Shown: positions 1-11,249 of the stretch, piece by piece
Position numbering within the stretch: the stretch's first letter is position 1
How the letters are laid out: each line of letters begins with the position of its first letter
NCBI GenBank assembly: GCA_949752735.1
Contig: OX457039.1
Location: 44,660,786-44,724,785, forward strand
Source of the DNA: Lumbricus terrestris
Lineage: Eukaryota; Annelida; Clitellata; Crassiclitellata; Lumbricidae
Length of the DNA: 64,000 bases
Direction: 5' to 3'
The notes under the pieces: model-generated
What the model was told of the DNA's origin: nothing
Database searches by the model: none
Seen by the model: the letters and a program-made list of their open reading frames with translations, nothing else
Made by a program: the position numbers and the translations under genes

Positions 1-164
1 TTGATAAAATCCGTCAACGCAACGCAGGTGGAATGATGTGCAAAGGTGCGTCCTCGGATTTGACACAACGACGAATTTGTCCTATAATTATATAGCCTCT
101 ATCTGGCTTTTAATGATTTCACACGAAGAATGAACCTCTTGAAGGTCCTTCTATAGAATTTAAT

Positions 165-634
165 GCCGGTGACACGAAATAGAGTATCCCGCTGAAAGCT
201 ATCAGGGTGGATGAATTAATCTATCCCCCCCGGATGGAATTAACCGGTCTATGCTATCCGGGGGGATAAACCATTCTATCCCCTTTTTTGAAAAATGCGT
301 ATAATTAAATTTTTTATGCTTTAATCAGAATTTAAAGTGACTCTAATTGTTTTAAGTGTCCTAAGCAATGTACAGAGAAAGGCAACTCGAGTTTATTTAG
401 AGACTCTGAGTGTTATTAAGTGTTTTAAATGTTCTAAATGCTCTGAAACTAAAGCAAAAAATTATCTAGTAGGCATAAAGAATAAAGATACCTGTTAGTG
501 TCATTGTTCAAAACAAAGCAGATGAAAATTAACTTGCAAAAATAAATACACGCGGAAGTGGCTTTTTCGACTTCTCTTAATTTGGGGGATACGATTAATA
601 GCCTACGTGGGATATTCTATTTCGTGACACCGGC
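165..634. mobile_element. MITE-like DNA transposon with 26-bp terminal inverted repeats, superfamily unclear
   Basis: The left end reads GCCGGTGACACGAAATAGAG and the right end, reverse-complemented, GCCGGTGTCACGAAATAGAA; both continue into TATCCC. The two 26-base ends differ at two positions. The 470-bp interior has no coding potential and contains a second hairpin of TATCCCCCCGGAT-like arms near 220-290. I could not find a convincing target-site duplication, so the superfamily is left open. The paired ends make it a non-autonomous DNA element rather than chance. Confidence 0.75.
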
Positions 635-1195
635 GTATCCCTGTAGACTTCGGTTGCCTCTGTAAGTCGAAGGGTGTACGTGATAACATGGGCCAATTAT
701 TATTTCTTCGGCTTATAAGGTTTAATTGCCGTGTCGCAGGTCAGCGTCGTTTGCAGACAATGGCTATTGTCTGTCGTTGACACTGCATTGTTAGACAGAA
801 GAAGTTCATCACCGTGCATATCCATGATCCCATGATCTTATTACACTGTTTTACGCATTTTCAGGACTATAATCACTATATACATATGGTGAACGAATCA
901 TCAGAGAGTCAGAGTAGGCCTACAGGTATAGACCCACCGTGCATATGAAGGTAATCATGTATTTGACGGAGGTCTATAATCTCTATGGTCTACGCTTTAT
1001 TTGTGCGATTACTGCATTGATTTTGTTTCAAATTTCACCGAAGTCCAATCAAGCGCAGATCAGTGCTGTCCAACCTTTTTGGTACCGCGGGCCGCAAACA
1101 ACATAAGCTTAATCTTAAACCCGAGGGCCGCAACAGTAAATTCAAAAGCAATAGTTAAAATTCAGCGATTATTTATTAGCGATAATTATTAAAGG
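635..1195. other. Stretch with no recognised gene or element
   Basis: AT-rich unique sequence. It contains one copy of the octamer TAGGCCTA near 914, and the open frames are short with no recognisable protein. Nothing else seen. Confidence 0.5.
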
Positions 1196-1262
1196 TATTG
1201 ACATTAATTATAGACATCAATTATAGACATTAATTATAGACATTGACATTATTGACATTACT
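1196..1262. repeat. Short tandem repeat of a GACATTAATTATA unit
   Basis: About four imperfect copies of a 12-15 base unit (GACATTAATTATA and variants), decaying into GACATT repeats. Simple tandem repeat with no coding meaning. Confidence 0.7.
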
Positions 1263-1317
1263 TATAGAATCATTCTAATGCAAAATGTATGATAATATTG
1301 TATGATAATAATACACT

Positions 1318-1376
1318 ATGGCATATAATTATATATATATATATAATATATATATATATGCCATAATTATTATCCA
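1318..1376. repeat. AT microsatellite forming an imperfect palindrome
   Basis: GGCATATAATTATAT and ATATATATGCC arms flank a run of alternating A and T, so the whole tract can fold on itself. It could be a tiny MITE that captured a TA run, but no target duplication is visible. Confidence 0.55.
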
Positions 1377-1961
1377 TGTCCTACAACGGTTCAGCACAAA
1401 TAAGCATAGGTGACCCAGCCACAGTTTCTTGCTCAGCTCCACTTTACGGCTGAACCGGATTTCCAGCGTGCTGCTCGTCGAAAACGTCGAAGTGAGAGTC
1501 TTCGGTCTAAAGATCAGTCATAATCGTCGGTCGATAAAGATCCCAAGACATCGGATTTCGTCCGCCCTGGGGTCCCTTAGGCCTATCGATTGTTTCCGTC
1601 CAGCCCTCAGGACTAGAACTTGACTATCTCTCGAAAAGCACTTACAGACATGGTTGAACTCTGCCAGGAATGACTAGAAGTGAATGGTTTGTGATGGTTC
1701 GCGAAGTAGAGGAATAAAACCACAAGTCCTGTTTCAGCTTCATAGAGAGACTGCGAGAACCTACCCCAGTGGTGTGGAAAGAGGACTTTAGTTGTCGGTT
1801 TGCCTTCCTGGTACATGTATACTGTAGCTTGTAGGCTAGCTGTCCAAACTCCGACAACTGTTACAATATTATCATTAAGAATATATATGTCTAAACGTAA
1901 CAGTCGACCACTGACTTTGTCCTTAACTCCATTTGGCTCAAAGTTACCAAAATTTAGTATA

Positions 1962-2019
1962 AGTAAGTATGATTTGAGAGACTCCTAAAAAGTAAGTATG
2001 ATTTGAGAGACTCCTAAAA
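1962..2019. repeat. 29-bp perfect tandem duplication
   Basis: The unit beginning AGTAAGTATGATTTGAGAGA and ending ACTCCTAAAA occurs twice back to back with no mismatch, suggesting a recent duplication. Confidence 0.9.
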
Positions 2020-2331
2020 AGCAGGAGAGTTTGACCGAGTCAATAGGCGCTTGTCCAGTGGGAGGCCACACCAGATGGGGAACCCCACAATCGAAAAGAC
2101 CCATGCAATAAACGCTGTCTGGCAAAAGTCAGTTCGAAAGAGCAAAAGCTTTCCCATGTCGAAGAGCGAGGAGTTCGACAAAATGTGAGGTATCGAGACT
2201 GGTCGACAAAGATAAGACAGATACATGGTCTATGATAGAGTACGACCAAAAAAGGCACGGCCAAAAAATGCATGTATACAGCAACTCGATATACAGGAGA
2301 CAGCTGAGAAGCAGAGAGTGAGTGAAGAGCG

Positions 2332-2371
<40 letters not shown>

Positions 2372-3312
2372 TATATCAGGGGCGGATCCAGGGGGGCCAA
2401 TCCGGCCATGGCCCCCCCATTTCAAATCCCCATGGGACGTGGCCCCCATCCATGGCGGCCCGAAAAAAAATTCAGGGTGTCAGTCATGCACAGGAGAATT
2501 AATGTATAAATGTAATTAAAATCTATAATAAAAATAATATATAAATGTAATTAATATCTAATCTAAGTTTCTCACACAATTGCATTGTATTAATATAAAG
2601 CAACGAACCGAAACAATCTTTCAACAGTATCCAACTATGATTTGTGGCATACAATGTATGTTATTCGTGTATATATTCATAGTAAACTGTAAAAATTTAA
2701 CACCAATAAACACAATTATAACTAAGTACAACTAACTATTAATTACAAATCAAGTTAACACTAACAACAGTGTTTGGGATGTAATTTATTATTTGCAGAT
2801 GCCAAAAAATTTCAGGGCGAAACATGTTAAGTTTTGAGTTTAGTCTATATGTGCAAGAAAATGCGGTGAATGATAACACATGTTTACTCGTTGTTTTTAT
2901 TTAAATCTTACTATATTTCATTCAGTAGTGGGAAGTATTTTATTTATTCTAGTCTTAAAAAGTCATCAGTTTTTTAGAAGGAAAATTTAACACCTTTTTG
3001 AAGATTTCGGACGGTTCACTAAAAATTCATAAATTTTTTGGGATGCTAAATTGAACACCTTTTTTTAAATTTCACACGGAAGAATAAAAAGTCATCTCTT
3101 TTTAGACGAAAAATTAAACACCTTTTTTAAGATTTCGCACGGATGACTACAAAAAGTCATCAGTATTCTGCTGTTAAACAATGAACACTAAAGACAATGA
3201 ACAATAATATTATGTTAAGGCTAAGACAATGAACAATGATATTGTTATGACAACGTTATAATTAAATGGTGTATTTTGGATGCCATGAAGTCATTGTTAC
3301 TACACTGTATAA

Positions 3313-5238
3313 TAGGGTGACAATGTCAACCACAGCAACAAATAATTTTTCAAATTTTTAAAGTCTCATCCCTCAAAAGTGTTCTCTATAACATCAGTAT
3401 TACTGGTGAAAATTTTTAGGGAAATTTGAAAACGTTTAGAGGTGGTCCAAGGACCTTGAACTTTCAGTAGATAGGCCTACAAACAACGCTGAATATGAAA
3501 TGTGCTAAATATTTTTATTCTCTACCAATTAATTTCTAGTGCTTATTTCAATGTCCTCTGTTATCACTCATGACATGCATAGGGTACAGTTATTATTTAA
3601 TTAAAAACCAATAAGTCAATTTGAAAATTATACAAGAAAGTCGCGGCCAGTTAGTCGTGTTAAATCGACAATTGCGCCTGTCGAAAAGAAGTTAAGAAGA
3701 ACCAATGTCATTTTGAATGCTTGTTTCACTGCAACATTTGCCAGGACTAAAATTAATAACATACATGCCGCAAACATCATAACAGCCAAAGGTCAATCAA
3801 TAGGCTGTGATCCTGCTGAAATTGTTATCAATCAGGATTCCATTATACATTCTCGGCTCCATCATCATAGGACTATTGTCAAAGAAATCCGTGCATCATT
3901 AGGTCTTGAAGCTCCACGTAAAGTTCGTTGCAATGGTATGACAGGTTGTTGAAGGTTTTTACATCGAAGGAACGTTGCCCTGCTCTGCTGGCACCAGATA
4001 AAGGAACAATGAAAATCTTAGGGGTTCCTTTGCTGCCTAATGGAACGAGTGAAGCCCAAGTTTCAGCCGTTTTAACTTGCTTGAAGACAATGAAGAGTGG
4101 AATATAGCTGGCCGCATACGATCTATGTCGTTTCACACAATTTCTGTCCTCTACAGCAATGTGTTCAATCAAGAGCTTGTGTTCTGCTGGAACACAAGAC
4201 TCAGATATGGTAGATCTCTTCAGCTTGGTGATAGTTGGGGATAGTATTCGATACTCTGATGCAAACTCTCGCAGACCTACGAAAACACGGTTTGAGAGAC
4301 TTGGATAGGGAAGTTGATACATTGCAATCTACCTCTTCCATCTCTCTTTCATCTGACTGCATTTGAGCTGCAGCCTCCGTGAGCACAATGTATTTATTCT
4401 TCAGGTGGATCTCAAGGCATTGGTACACATGCTTATATGTACAACGTCAGTTCTATGGAATCACTTGCAACTGTTGAGGCGGCTCGCCGCTCATTGCTTA
4501 AAAGACAGTAAATCAGACCGTCGCTACAGCGGAAACGCACAGCTTTCGAATGAATGAAATGTTGGTTGGCCTGCTGTTGTTTTATTCGGCTGTTTCCAAT
4601 GACAGGGCGATTGCAATGGTCGAACGTCCGGGATACGACGAACTTCTTCGACATATCAAAGTTTATGTGCAGCAAGTACCACTACAAGAGCTGATTTTTG
4701 TAGCCATAAACAGTTAAACACTAAAAAAAACTCTTCATTGCACTAGTCTGCACTAGATATTTTTTGTAAACTTCCTACAACTAGGCCTACATACAAGCAC
4801 ATAGGGAGACAAACGACAGCATTCTCATCGCTCGTCGCCGAGCTGTGAGTTGATCTCAGCCTAAAGGTCATACTTCGTAAATGATGCAGTTGAACGTGGT
4901 GTCGCACTGATCCATTCATTCCATGACACACTTATAAACCAAGAAGAACCAATCAATACCTATGGTTATGAAATACAGGAAGGAATAGCCAGACTCAAAA
5001 AGCAAACAGCCATAAATGGACTTGATAAACATTACTTGAATCAAATACGAAGAGATGTGTATTTGCATTGCGCTTCACAATGACCATCAAGTGAAACTTA
5101 TGATGAAACTTATTGAGACCACCTCTAAACATTAATGAATTAATTTTTTTTAAATCATGCATAGATATTATATGGTACATAACCATTTAAGAGGGTGAGA
5201 CTTGTGAAATTAAAAAAATTATTTTAAGTGTCACCCTA
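3313..5238 (+). mobile_element. hAT-type DNA transposon nested in another hAT
   Basis: The ends are TAGGGTGACA on the left and TGTCACCCTA on the right, with weaker inverted similarity for about 50 further bases (AATAATTTTT, AAGTCTCA, CCCTC). An exact 8-bp target duplication, CTGTATAA, flanks it (3305-3312 and 5239-5246). It carries a decayed transposase-like gene on the plus strand. Size (1.93 kb), ends and duplication length all fit hAT. It inserted into a retroposon tail that already lay inside the outer hAT. Confidence 0.88.
3661..5060 (+). pseudogene. Decayed hAT-like transposase gene
   Basis: The frame is broken several times, but pieces are recognisable in order. About 3736-3915 encodes a stretch containing the peptide CDPAEIVINQDSIIHSRLHH. 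About 3985-4110 encodes KGTMKILGVPLLPNGTSEAQ in another frame. About 4110-4215 gives AGRIRSMSFHTIS, shifted again. About 4877-5000 gives NDAVERGVALIHSFHDTLIN. From memory, this order matches a multi-copy hAT-related protein family of arthropods and cnidarians: conserved LLGVPxLxxGTxEAQ, then a CFDTTxxNTG-like segment, and a C-terminal NDxAERGVxLIxxFNDxL. The FDTT-like motif is degraded here, and at least one stop (after MKSGI) and two frame changes separate the blocks, so it cannot be functional. It sits inside a hAT with intact target duplications, which supports a transposon origin. Confidence 0.7.
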
Positions 5239-5246
5239 CTGTATAA

Positions 5247-5314
5247 TCTGTAAATTGTCGTCAACGGCCTTTGATGTCATACGACGACGTTAAACTTTGG
5301 TTAAATAAATAAAA
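5247..5314 (+). mobile_element. Retroposon 3' tail (SINE or LINE) ending in TAAA repeats
   Basis: The segment has the motif ACGACGTTAAACTTTGGTTA followed by AATAAATAAA, a 3' end often seen in SINE/LINE families of marine invertebrates. The nested hAT at 3313-5238 interrupts it upstream. The body before the interruption (about 3170-3304) has no feature I can assign. Confidence 0.55.
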
Positions 5315-5925
5315 TTTGGGATGCTAAATTGAACACCTTTTTTTGAAAATTTCGCACGGAAGACTATAAAGTCATCACTCGTTTTAGACGAAAAATTAAA
5401 CACCTTTTTTAAGATTTCGCACGGATGACCAAAAAATGTCATCAGTTTTTTGGGAAGGAAAATTGAACACCCTTTTTGAAGATTTCCGGCGGATTACTTA
5501 AAAAAGAACATCTAGTTTTCGGGAATGAAGTTTTTAAGTAATGTCTATATTTATTGAGACCTTATGGCACTCTTATAAGCACTGAAAAGTACAGCTATTT
5601 TGTTAAGATAACAGCTTAAAATGCTACCATTGCAATGTGAAAATTCAAAAAGTTTCTGGTGGGGAGGGGCATATCCCCTCCCCACACCCCTCCCCTACCA
5701 CTCTCGGCGCTGCGCGCCTCATGATTGCCTTCAGACGGTCAATTATCTACCCCTCCGGAAACCTCAATCCCCCCAGAGGTGGGGGGCTAAATTAAACTCT
5801 GGTTTCGGTCAAAAACGACAAAAAAAGTTCATCAGATTTTTCAGCGAAAGATCAACGACAAATTTTCCGACCCCAGCCCAAAAAATTTTTGGCCCCCCCT
5901 TCGAAAAGTTCTGGATCCGCCACTG

Positions 5926-6259
5926 TATATATAAATATATATGCAGAGACAGAAGAATATTTGGGAAGGCGATTGATCAGAAGAGCGGCTGAGCAAGGCG
6001 GCCATTTAGCCCAAGTGGCAGAGACCTATTATATACAAGTACCGAACTATATAGTGATCATTGATCAAGTCAAACCATGGTGACAAAGCATGCATGCAGT
6101 ATAGTAGGGCCCATATACGGTGGCACTGTGATAGAGAGACTGAAACAGAGACAAAGAAGACAGATATTCATGAGAGAGACATTGGCCTGACCATTGACTG
6201 CTAGACATTTTAGGGTACGATATACCTGCATGGAAGGTATATAAACTTATAACGGCCTA
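5926..6259. other. Stretch with no recognised feature
   Basis: Unique AT-rich sequence between two hAT elements. No plausible exon or structured repeat was seen beyond a short TATATA run at the start. Confidence 0.5.
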
Positions 6260-6267
6260 ACCATAAT

Positions 6268-6470
6268 CAGGGCCGGATTAAGGCATGTTCAACATGTTCG
6301 GCCGAACAGGCCCTCCCACACTTTAGGTGGCCCCACACATGCGAAAAAGTTTTTCTCCCAAAATTGTAGAGTTTTTAGCAAATTTCAACCAAGCGACTAA
6401 AAAAGGTCATCAGAATTTTCGGCTGAAGATCCGCAAAATTTTTTTCCTCACATTTCTTAATCCGGCCCTG
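6268..6470. mobile_element. hAT MITE, 203 bp, perfect target duplication
   Basis: Ends are CAGGGCCGGATTAAG and CTTAATCCGGCCCTG, perfectly inverted over 15 bases. The 8-bp sequence ACCATAAT lies immediately on both sides (6260-6267 and 6471-6478). The interior is non-coding and contains the AAAAAGGTCATCAG module also found in neighbouring MITEs. The exact duplication suggests a fairly young insertion. Confidence 0.93.
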
Positions 6471-6707
6471 ACCATAATAGTTGACAACAAAAACACAAAA
6501 ATGTAATCATTCGTAAATTTACATGTACCTAATACCATTTAAACAGATCACAAGTAGCACGGAAGATCGAAGAGGGTGGAAAAAGATTATCCATGATGCG
6601 GCCAACCCTCGTCACGAGGACGGCTGAGGAAGAAGAATACCATTTAATTCATGTCCTTCACGAGCTATACATAAGCCTTACTGTCATTTCTCAAACATTA
6701 TACCATC

Positions 6708-7051
6708 CAAGGCCGTAGCTAGGGGGTGTTTTGGGTGTTTGAACACCCCCCGAAATGGAGAATGTAAAAATATAAAAGAATGCATTTATTAGCACAAGAT
6801 GTAAAAACCATGAAATAAAACCATGAAAACACCCTCGATATGAAAAATGCCAAAAAATTGAATGAAAATTGGTGACATTTCCTGAAGATTTCGGCCCCGG
6901 ATGACTTTTTTAAAAATCAGTTTTTTCGGACGGGAAATTGGTGACATTTTTCTGAAGATTTTGACCGGATGACTAAAAAAGTCATCAGTTTTCGTACGGA
7001 AAACTGAAGAAACACCCCCCCCCCCCCAATCAAATCCGGGCTATCGCCTTG
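6708..7051. mobile_element. hAT MITE, 344 bp
   Basis: Left end CAAGGCCGTAGCTAGGGG and right end, reverse-complemented, CAAGGCGATAGCCCGG. Flanks ATACCATC (6700-6707) and ATACTAGC (7052-7059) agree at 6 of 8 positions, consistent with an aged 8-bp duplication. The interior contains two copies of the segment GGATGACTTTTTTAAAAATC / GGATGACTAAAAAAGTCATC. Confidence 0.85.
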
Positions 7052-7840
<789 letters not shown>

Positions 7841-8036
7841 CTCAATTCTACCACAAATACTGTCGCTCGCCACTGTTGACTGCGGACCCACCCTGAGGCC
7901 AGTAGCCTAGGCCTACATATTTACGGCCAAAGATGTTTACCACCCTTTTAAAGCATACTATATCATACACTCCTCCTAGTCCTCCGCCTTCCAAAATCCA
8001 AATTTTCTTGACCTCAGCAAAAGCGCTCTTTGTCTG

Positions 8037-8162
<126 letters not shown>

Positions 8163-8639
8163 GGCAACAGCTTTAGACAGCCCTTCTGAGACGACGCAGC
8201 GCTCGTGAACAAGCCTGTGCCCTTTAGAAATTTGGAGCTCGCAAATACGATTACAAGAAAAATTGTTTATTACTCCAAATAAAGAAGACGATGCAGAATC
8301 AGTTAATTATTACGTAAATGTCGAGAGACTCGAGACATGCATGAGTGCATATTATACGTATTGTTGCGACTCGACTCTCATTGCCTTAGCGCAGCGGTTC
8401 TCAACCTGTGGGTCGCGACCCCCACGGGGGTCGCCTGACGATTTGCCAGGGGTCGCCAGGCCCCCTTAAGAAATTTGTAAAATATGTAATTGCAATTTCA
8501 ACGCTAGGCTTATCTGCAACACTATAGTAACTCAAAATAATTTTTTCTTATAGGGTCTACCTTTGCTATGATTCATTTGTTAGATTGAGGCAGCTATTTT
8601 AATTTTGCCATTTGGGTTTCAAATCTAAATTCCATTTTA

Positions 8640-8991
8640 CTTCTAAAAGAGAATTAGGTAGGGAATATTTATTGAAGTCTTAAACCATGTCTTTCAGCAC
8701 TGAAATTATGAACAATTTTGTGAAGATGACAGCTTAAGGTGAGCAATTGTATTAAGATGACAGCTTAAAAACAGCTATTAGCCTACTATGTGAAAATTCA
8801 CAAAGTGTAAACAATGGAGACGGGACATTTATTAAAGTCTTAAAACGTGCACGTCTGTGAGCACTGAAATCATGAGCTTACAAATTTCAAACGATGGAAG
8901 GGGATACTTTCAAGTCTTAAACCACGACTATCTGCACTGAAATGGCGAACAATGCCATTAGAATGACGGTCTAAAATGCTACTGCTGCAGT
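8640..8991. repeat. Imperfect tandem copies of an AGCACTGAAAT...GATGACAGCTTAA module
   Basis: At least three diverged copies of an 80-100 base unit with the landmarks AAGTCTTAAACCA, CACTGAAAT and AAGATGACAGCTTAA. The same module occurs at about 5540-5730 inside the outer hAT. The last copy continues on the far side of the MITE insertion (9320-9395) with the GAGGAGG...CTCGGCGC landmark seen at 5680-5715. Confidence 0.6.
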
Positions 8992-9311
8992 CAAGGGCGG
9001 ACACAGAAATTTTAGAAGGGGGCACAATTTTATTTTTGGTCTTGGGCTGTGACAAGGGGAAAAAAGTTTGTCATGGTCGCCGAAAAATCTGATGACTTTT
9101 TTTTAGCCATTCGTCCAATTTTCGAGAAAAAGATACCGTTTTAGCCGCCAAAAAAGTTGATGACCTTTTTTAGTCATCAGTCATCCTGGTCGTAGTAATG
9201 GCCTCTCTACTATCCTTCATTAATGGCTTGTTGAAACCAAATGGGGGCCACGTCCCATGCACTTTTTAAATGGGGGAATGGCCGGATTGGCCCCCTTTGG
9301 ATCCGCTCCTG
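8992..9311. mobile_element. hAT MITE, 320 bp, nested
   Basis: Left end CAAGGGCGGACACAG; right end, reverse-complemented, CAGGAGCGGATCCAAAG. Flanking octamers GCTGCAGT (8984-8991) and GTTGCAGT (9312-9319) differ at one base. Its right 70 bases closely match the left end of the 2377-5925 hAT, with the shared GGGCCAATCCGGCCAT and GGGACGTGGCCCCC blocks, so it is a deletion derivative of that family. It also contains the GATGACTTTTTT / TTTTAGTCATCAG module. Confidence 0.88.
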
Positions 9312-9539
9312 GTTGCAGTGTCAAAATAAAAAAATCGAAAATGAGGAGGACCACATCACCTTCCCAAACAACCCCCCCCCCTGCTCGGCGCATTTAGGTC
9401 TCTAGCAGAACAAGTAAAGTTTATGAAGTTGATAACCACTTCAGACGAATCAGCTTGTCAAAATTAGTGTTAACAATAAAGAACTGATGACCAATCTTAG
9501 CAATTGCTTAATAGTTGCAGCACGAATATAGAAACGACA

Positions 9540-9880
9540 ACTTTTTTACTGACATTTTGTTGGTCGAGTCGATGAATCCTAAGAAATAAACTGAAGCGTC
9601 ATTTAGATATCAAGCGTCCTAACTCTGCAGGTAGGCATGACCAGTATTATAAAGAACAAAGTTGATGACTCCAAGAGACCAAGAAGGCACACCTGAGGAA
9701 GGTTGCGAAGGTCCAACAGCAAGACATGGCAGCTGTTGAAGTTTTACAAAACGAATAGACTAATATAAAACTGCAACTTCAAGTAATAATTATTAAAACA
9801 GGTCGGTCAAGCTCTCAGAATCGCATGAGCCAAGAAGTCGCATAGGCCTACAATTGCAAAAAGCAGTTCTCAAATTATGA
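9540..9880 (+). pseudogene. Fragment of a BED-zinc-finger hAT transposase (Charlie/ZBED5-like)
   Basis: Around 9560-9660 translation across one frameshift gives VESMNPKK then NKLKRHLDIKRPNSAGRHDQ. This matches the 'xKLKRHLETKHPxxxxK' segment that closes the BED finger of Charlie-type transposases and of domesticated ZBED5/SCAND3-like proteins. About 140 bases on, LRIA, a stop, and AKKSHRPTIA correspond to the following conserved 'ALRIAKAKKPHTIxE' block. The upstream cysteines and the whole catalytic hAT domain are absent. It lies on the plus strand between the SPIN-like ends, at the position expected for the element's own gene. Confidence 0.6.
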
Positions 9881-10029
9881 GAGCGAAAATGAATAACAAT
9901 GGCCAATGGCAAAAATGCAGTGGAATAGGTGCGTAGCTCAATCAATTTTGTTACTGGGGGTCGTCACAAATTTCGAAAGGTTACCAAGGGGTCGCGGCAC
10001 TAAAAAGGTTGAGAACCGCTGCCTTAGCG

Positions 10030-10580
10030 TATAGACCTATACGAGAAAAATGGGATGGGAAGCATGCATGCATCGCAGTCTGCAGTCTTTTAGTGTAATA
10101 AGTTATAACGATTGTGCTGATTTTAGAGCTGGGTTTAGTTAACGAGAGATATTGGACTGTTTCACGTCCTGTTCATCACCGGGGCAATATACAAAATTTA
10201 TCATTTGCAAAAACTTTGCATTTGGAATCATAGATTTTTTGCATATTTTTACTGCAGGTTATGTAGGTTTATTCGAGAAAAATGTTTTAAGAATATCAAT
10301 AGTAGTTTTCACAACGGCTCGTTTCGGCTCAATCATTTTCAAAAAATTGTTATATAGTCTAATAGAAGATGTAATGCAATTTCGTGTCGTATGCGAAACG
10401 ACCATGCATATATAAGGATGTTGTTTTTGCCGGAGTCAAGTTTTCATTTCAGCTCCATTCTCTTCGGAACAGTCCGGACTTACCTTGCGAAAACTGAATC
10501 TCGCCTTCAGAGAAGGATAGACTTTCAATGTCGTTGGTCATCAGCGCCTTTGTGCGGCATGAAAATGCGCTATATGTAAG
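10030..10580. other. Stretch with no recognised gene
   Basis: An 87-codon open frame (10152-10415) has hydrophobic composition but no recognisable domain, no splice context and no similarity I know. I treat it as chance. Confidence 0.45.
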
Positions 10581-10678
10581 GATTGAATTTCTTGATAAAC
10601 CCCCCACATGCAGTATGCAAAAGAAACAAAGAAGGATCAAAAATGGAAAGACAGAGGTAGAAAGCAAGAAGGCGGCGG
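10581..10678 (+). repeat. Dispersed repeat copy A, inverted partner at 12885-12980
   Basis: About 98 bases including TTTCTTGATAAACCCCCC, AGTATGCAAAAGAAACAAAG and AGAAGGCGGCGG recur in reverse complement 2.3 kb downstream with modest divergence. Likely two copies of one mobile or dispersed repeat; element ends are not clear. Confidence 0.75.
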
Positions 10679-10920
10679 AAACAAAGCTGCATGCAAGAGT
10701 ATAAAGAGAGAACGTGGAAAATGTAAATGAAAGTTAAACAGGAAAAAGTAACATTGACGAAAATTCAAGGGCATATATGCCTAAAGGTCTGTTAAGTTTA
10801 CAGTATACACTGTAAGCTTACATGTAGAATCGTTGCACATATAATATCATTTCTTGGTTTTCATGGTAAATACACACGTAGGCTGTTGGCCGATAGGAGT
10901 ATATATACACACGTAGATAA

Positions 10921-11043
<123 letters not shown>

Positions 11044-11249
11044 CAGACAAAGTCACAAAGGGATAGAAAAAGAGAGACACAGAGACACAGAGAGAGACAG
11101 ACAGAAAGAGAGACAGAGAGGAATGGAGAGTATAGACGTCTGTCTCTGTAGTATCGAAGGATACTAGAGGAAAAGAGGAAAGAGAGGAACGGCAGAGGAA
11201 GAGTCAGTCAGTCAGAGACAGAGAGACAGATACGGAGACAGACAGAGAG

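Larger units (their letters stand above)
2377..5925. mobile_element. hAT-type DNA transposon with nested insertions
   Basis: The left terminus CAGGGGCGGATCCAG matches the reverse complement of the right terminus, CAGTGGCGGATCCAG. Both sides abut an alternating TA tract, so an 8-bp TA-type duplication is expected but cannot be read uniquely. CAG-starting ends with 8-bp duplications are typical of hAT elements. The interior holds imperfect repeats of a roughly 75-base unit ending AAAGTCATCAG (2980-3165 and 5316-5500). A second hAT sits at 3313-5238. No transposase belonging to the outer element is visible, so it is probably non-autonomous or decayed. The left subterminal 60 bases match the right ends of the MITEs at 8992-9311 and 27601-27902 in inverse orientation, making those short relatives. 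Confidence 0.85.
8392..10021 (+). mobile_element. hAT transposon with SPIN/Charlie-like ends, internally deleted and interrupted
   Basis: Left end CAGCGGTTCTCAACCTGTGG followed by GTCGCGACCCC; right end GGTTGAGAACCGCTG preceded by GGGGTCGCGGC and GGGGGTCGTCACAA. The 8-bp target duplication CCTTAGCG is exact (8384-8391 and 10022-10029). From memory, these termini are very close to the SPIN hAT family (Space Invaders), reported in vertebrates and some invertebrates and linked to horizontal transfer, and to related Charlie elements. The 1.63-kb interior includes a 320-bp MITE insertion (8992-9311) and remnants of a BED-finger transposase start (about 9540-9880). Most of the transposase is missing. 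Confidence 0.88.
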
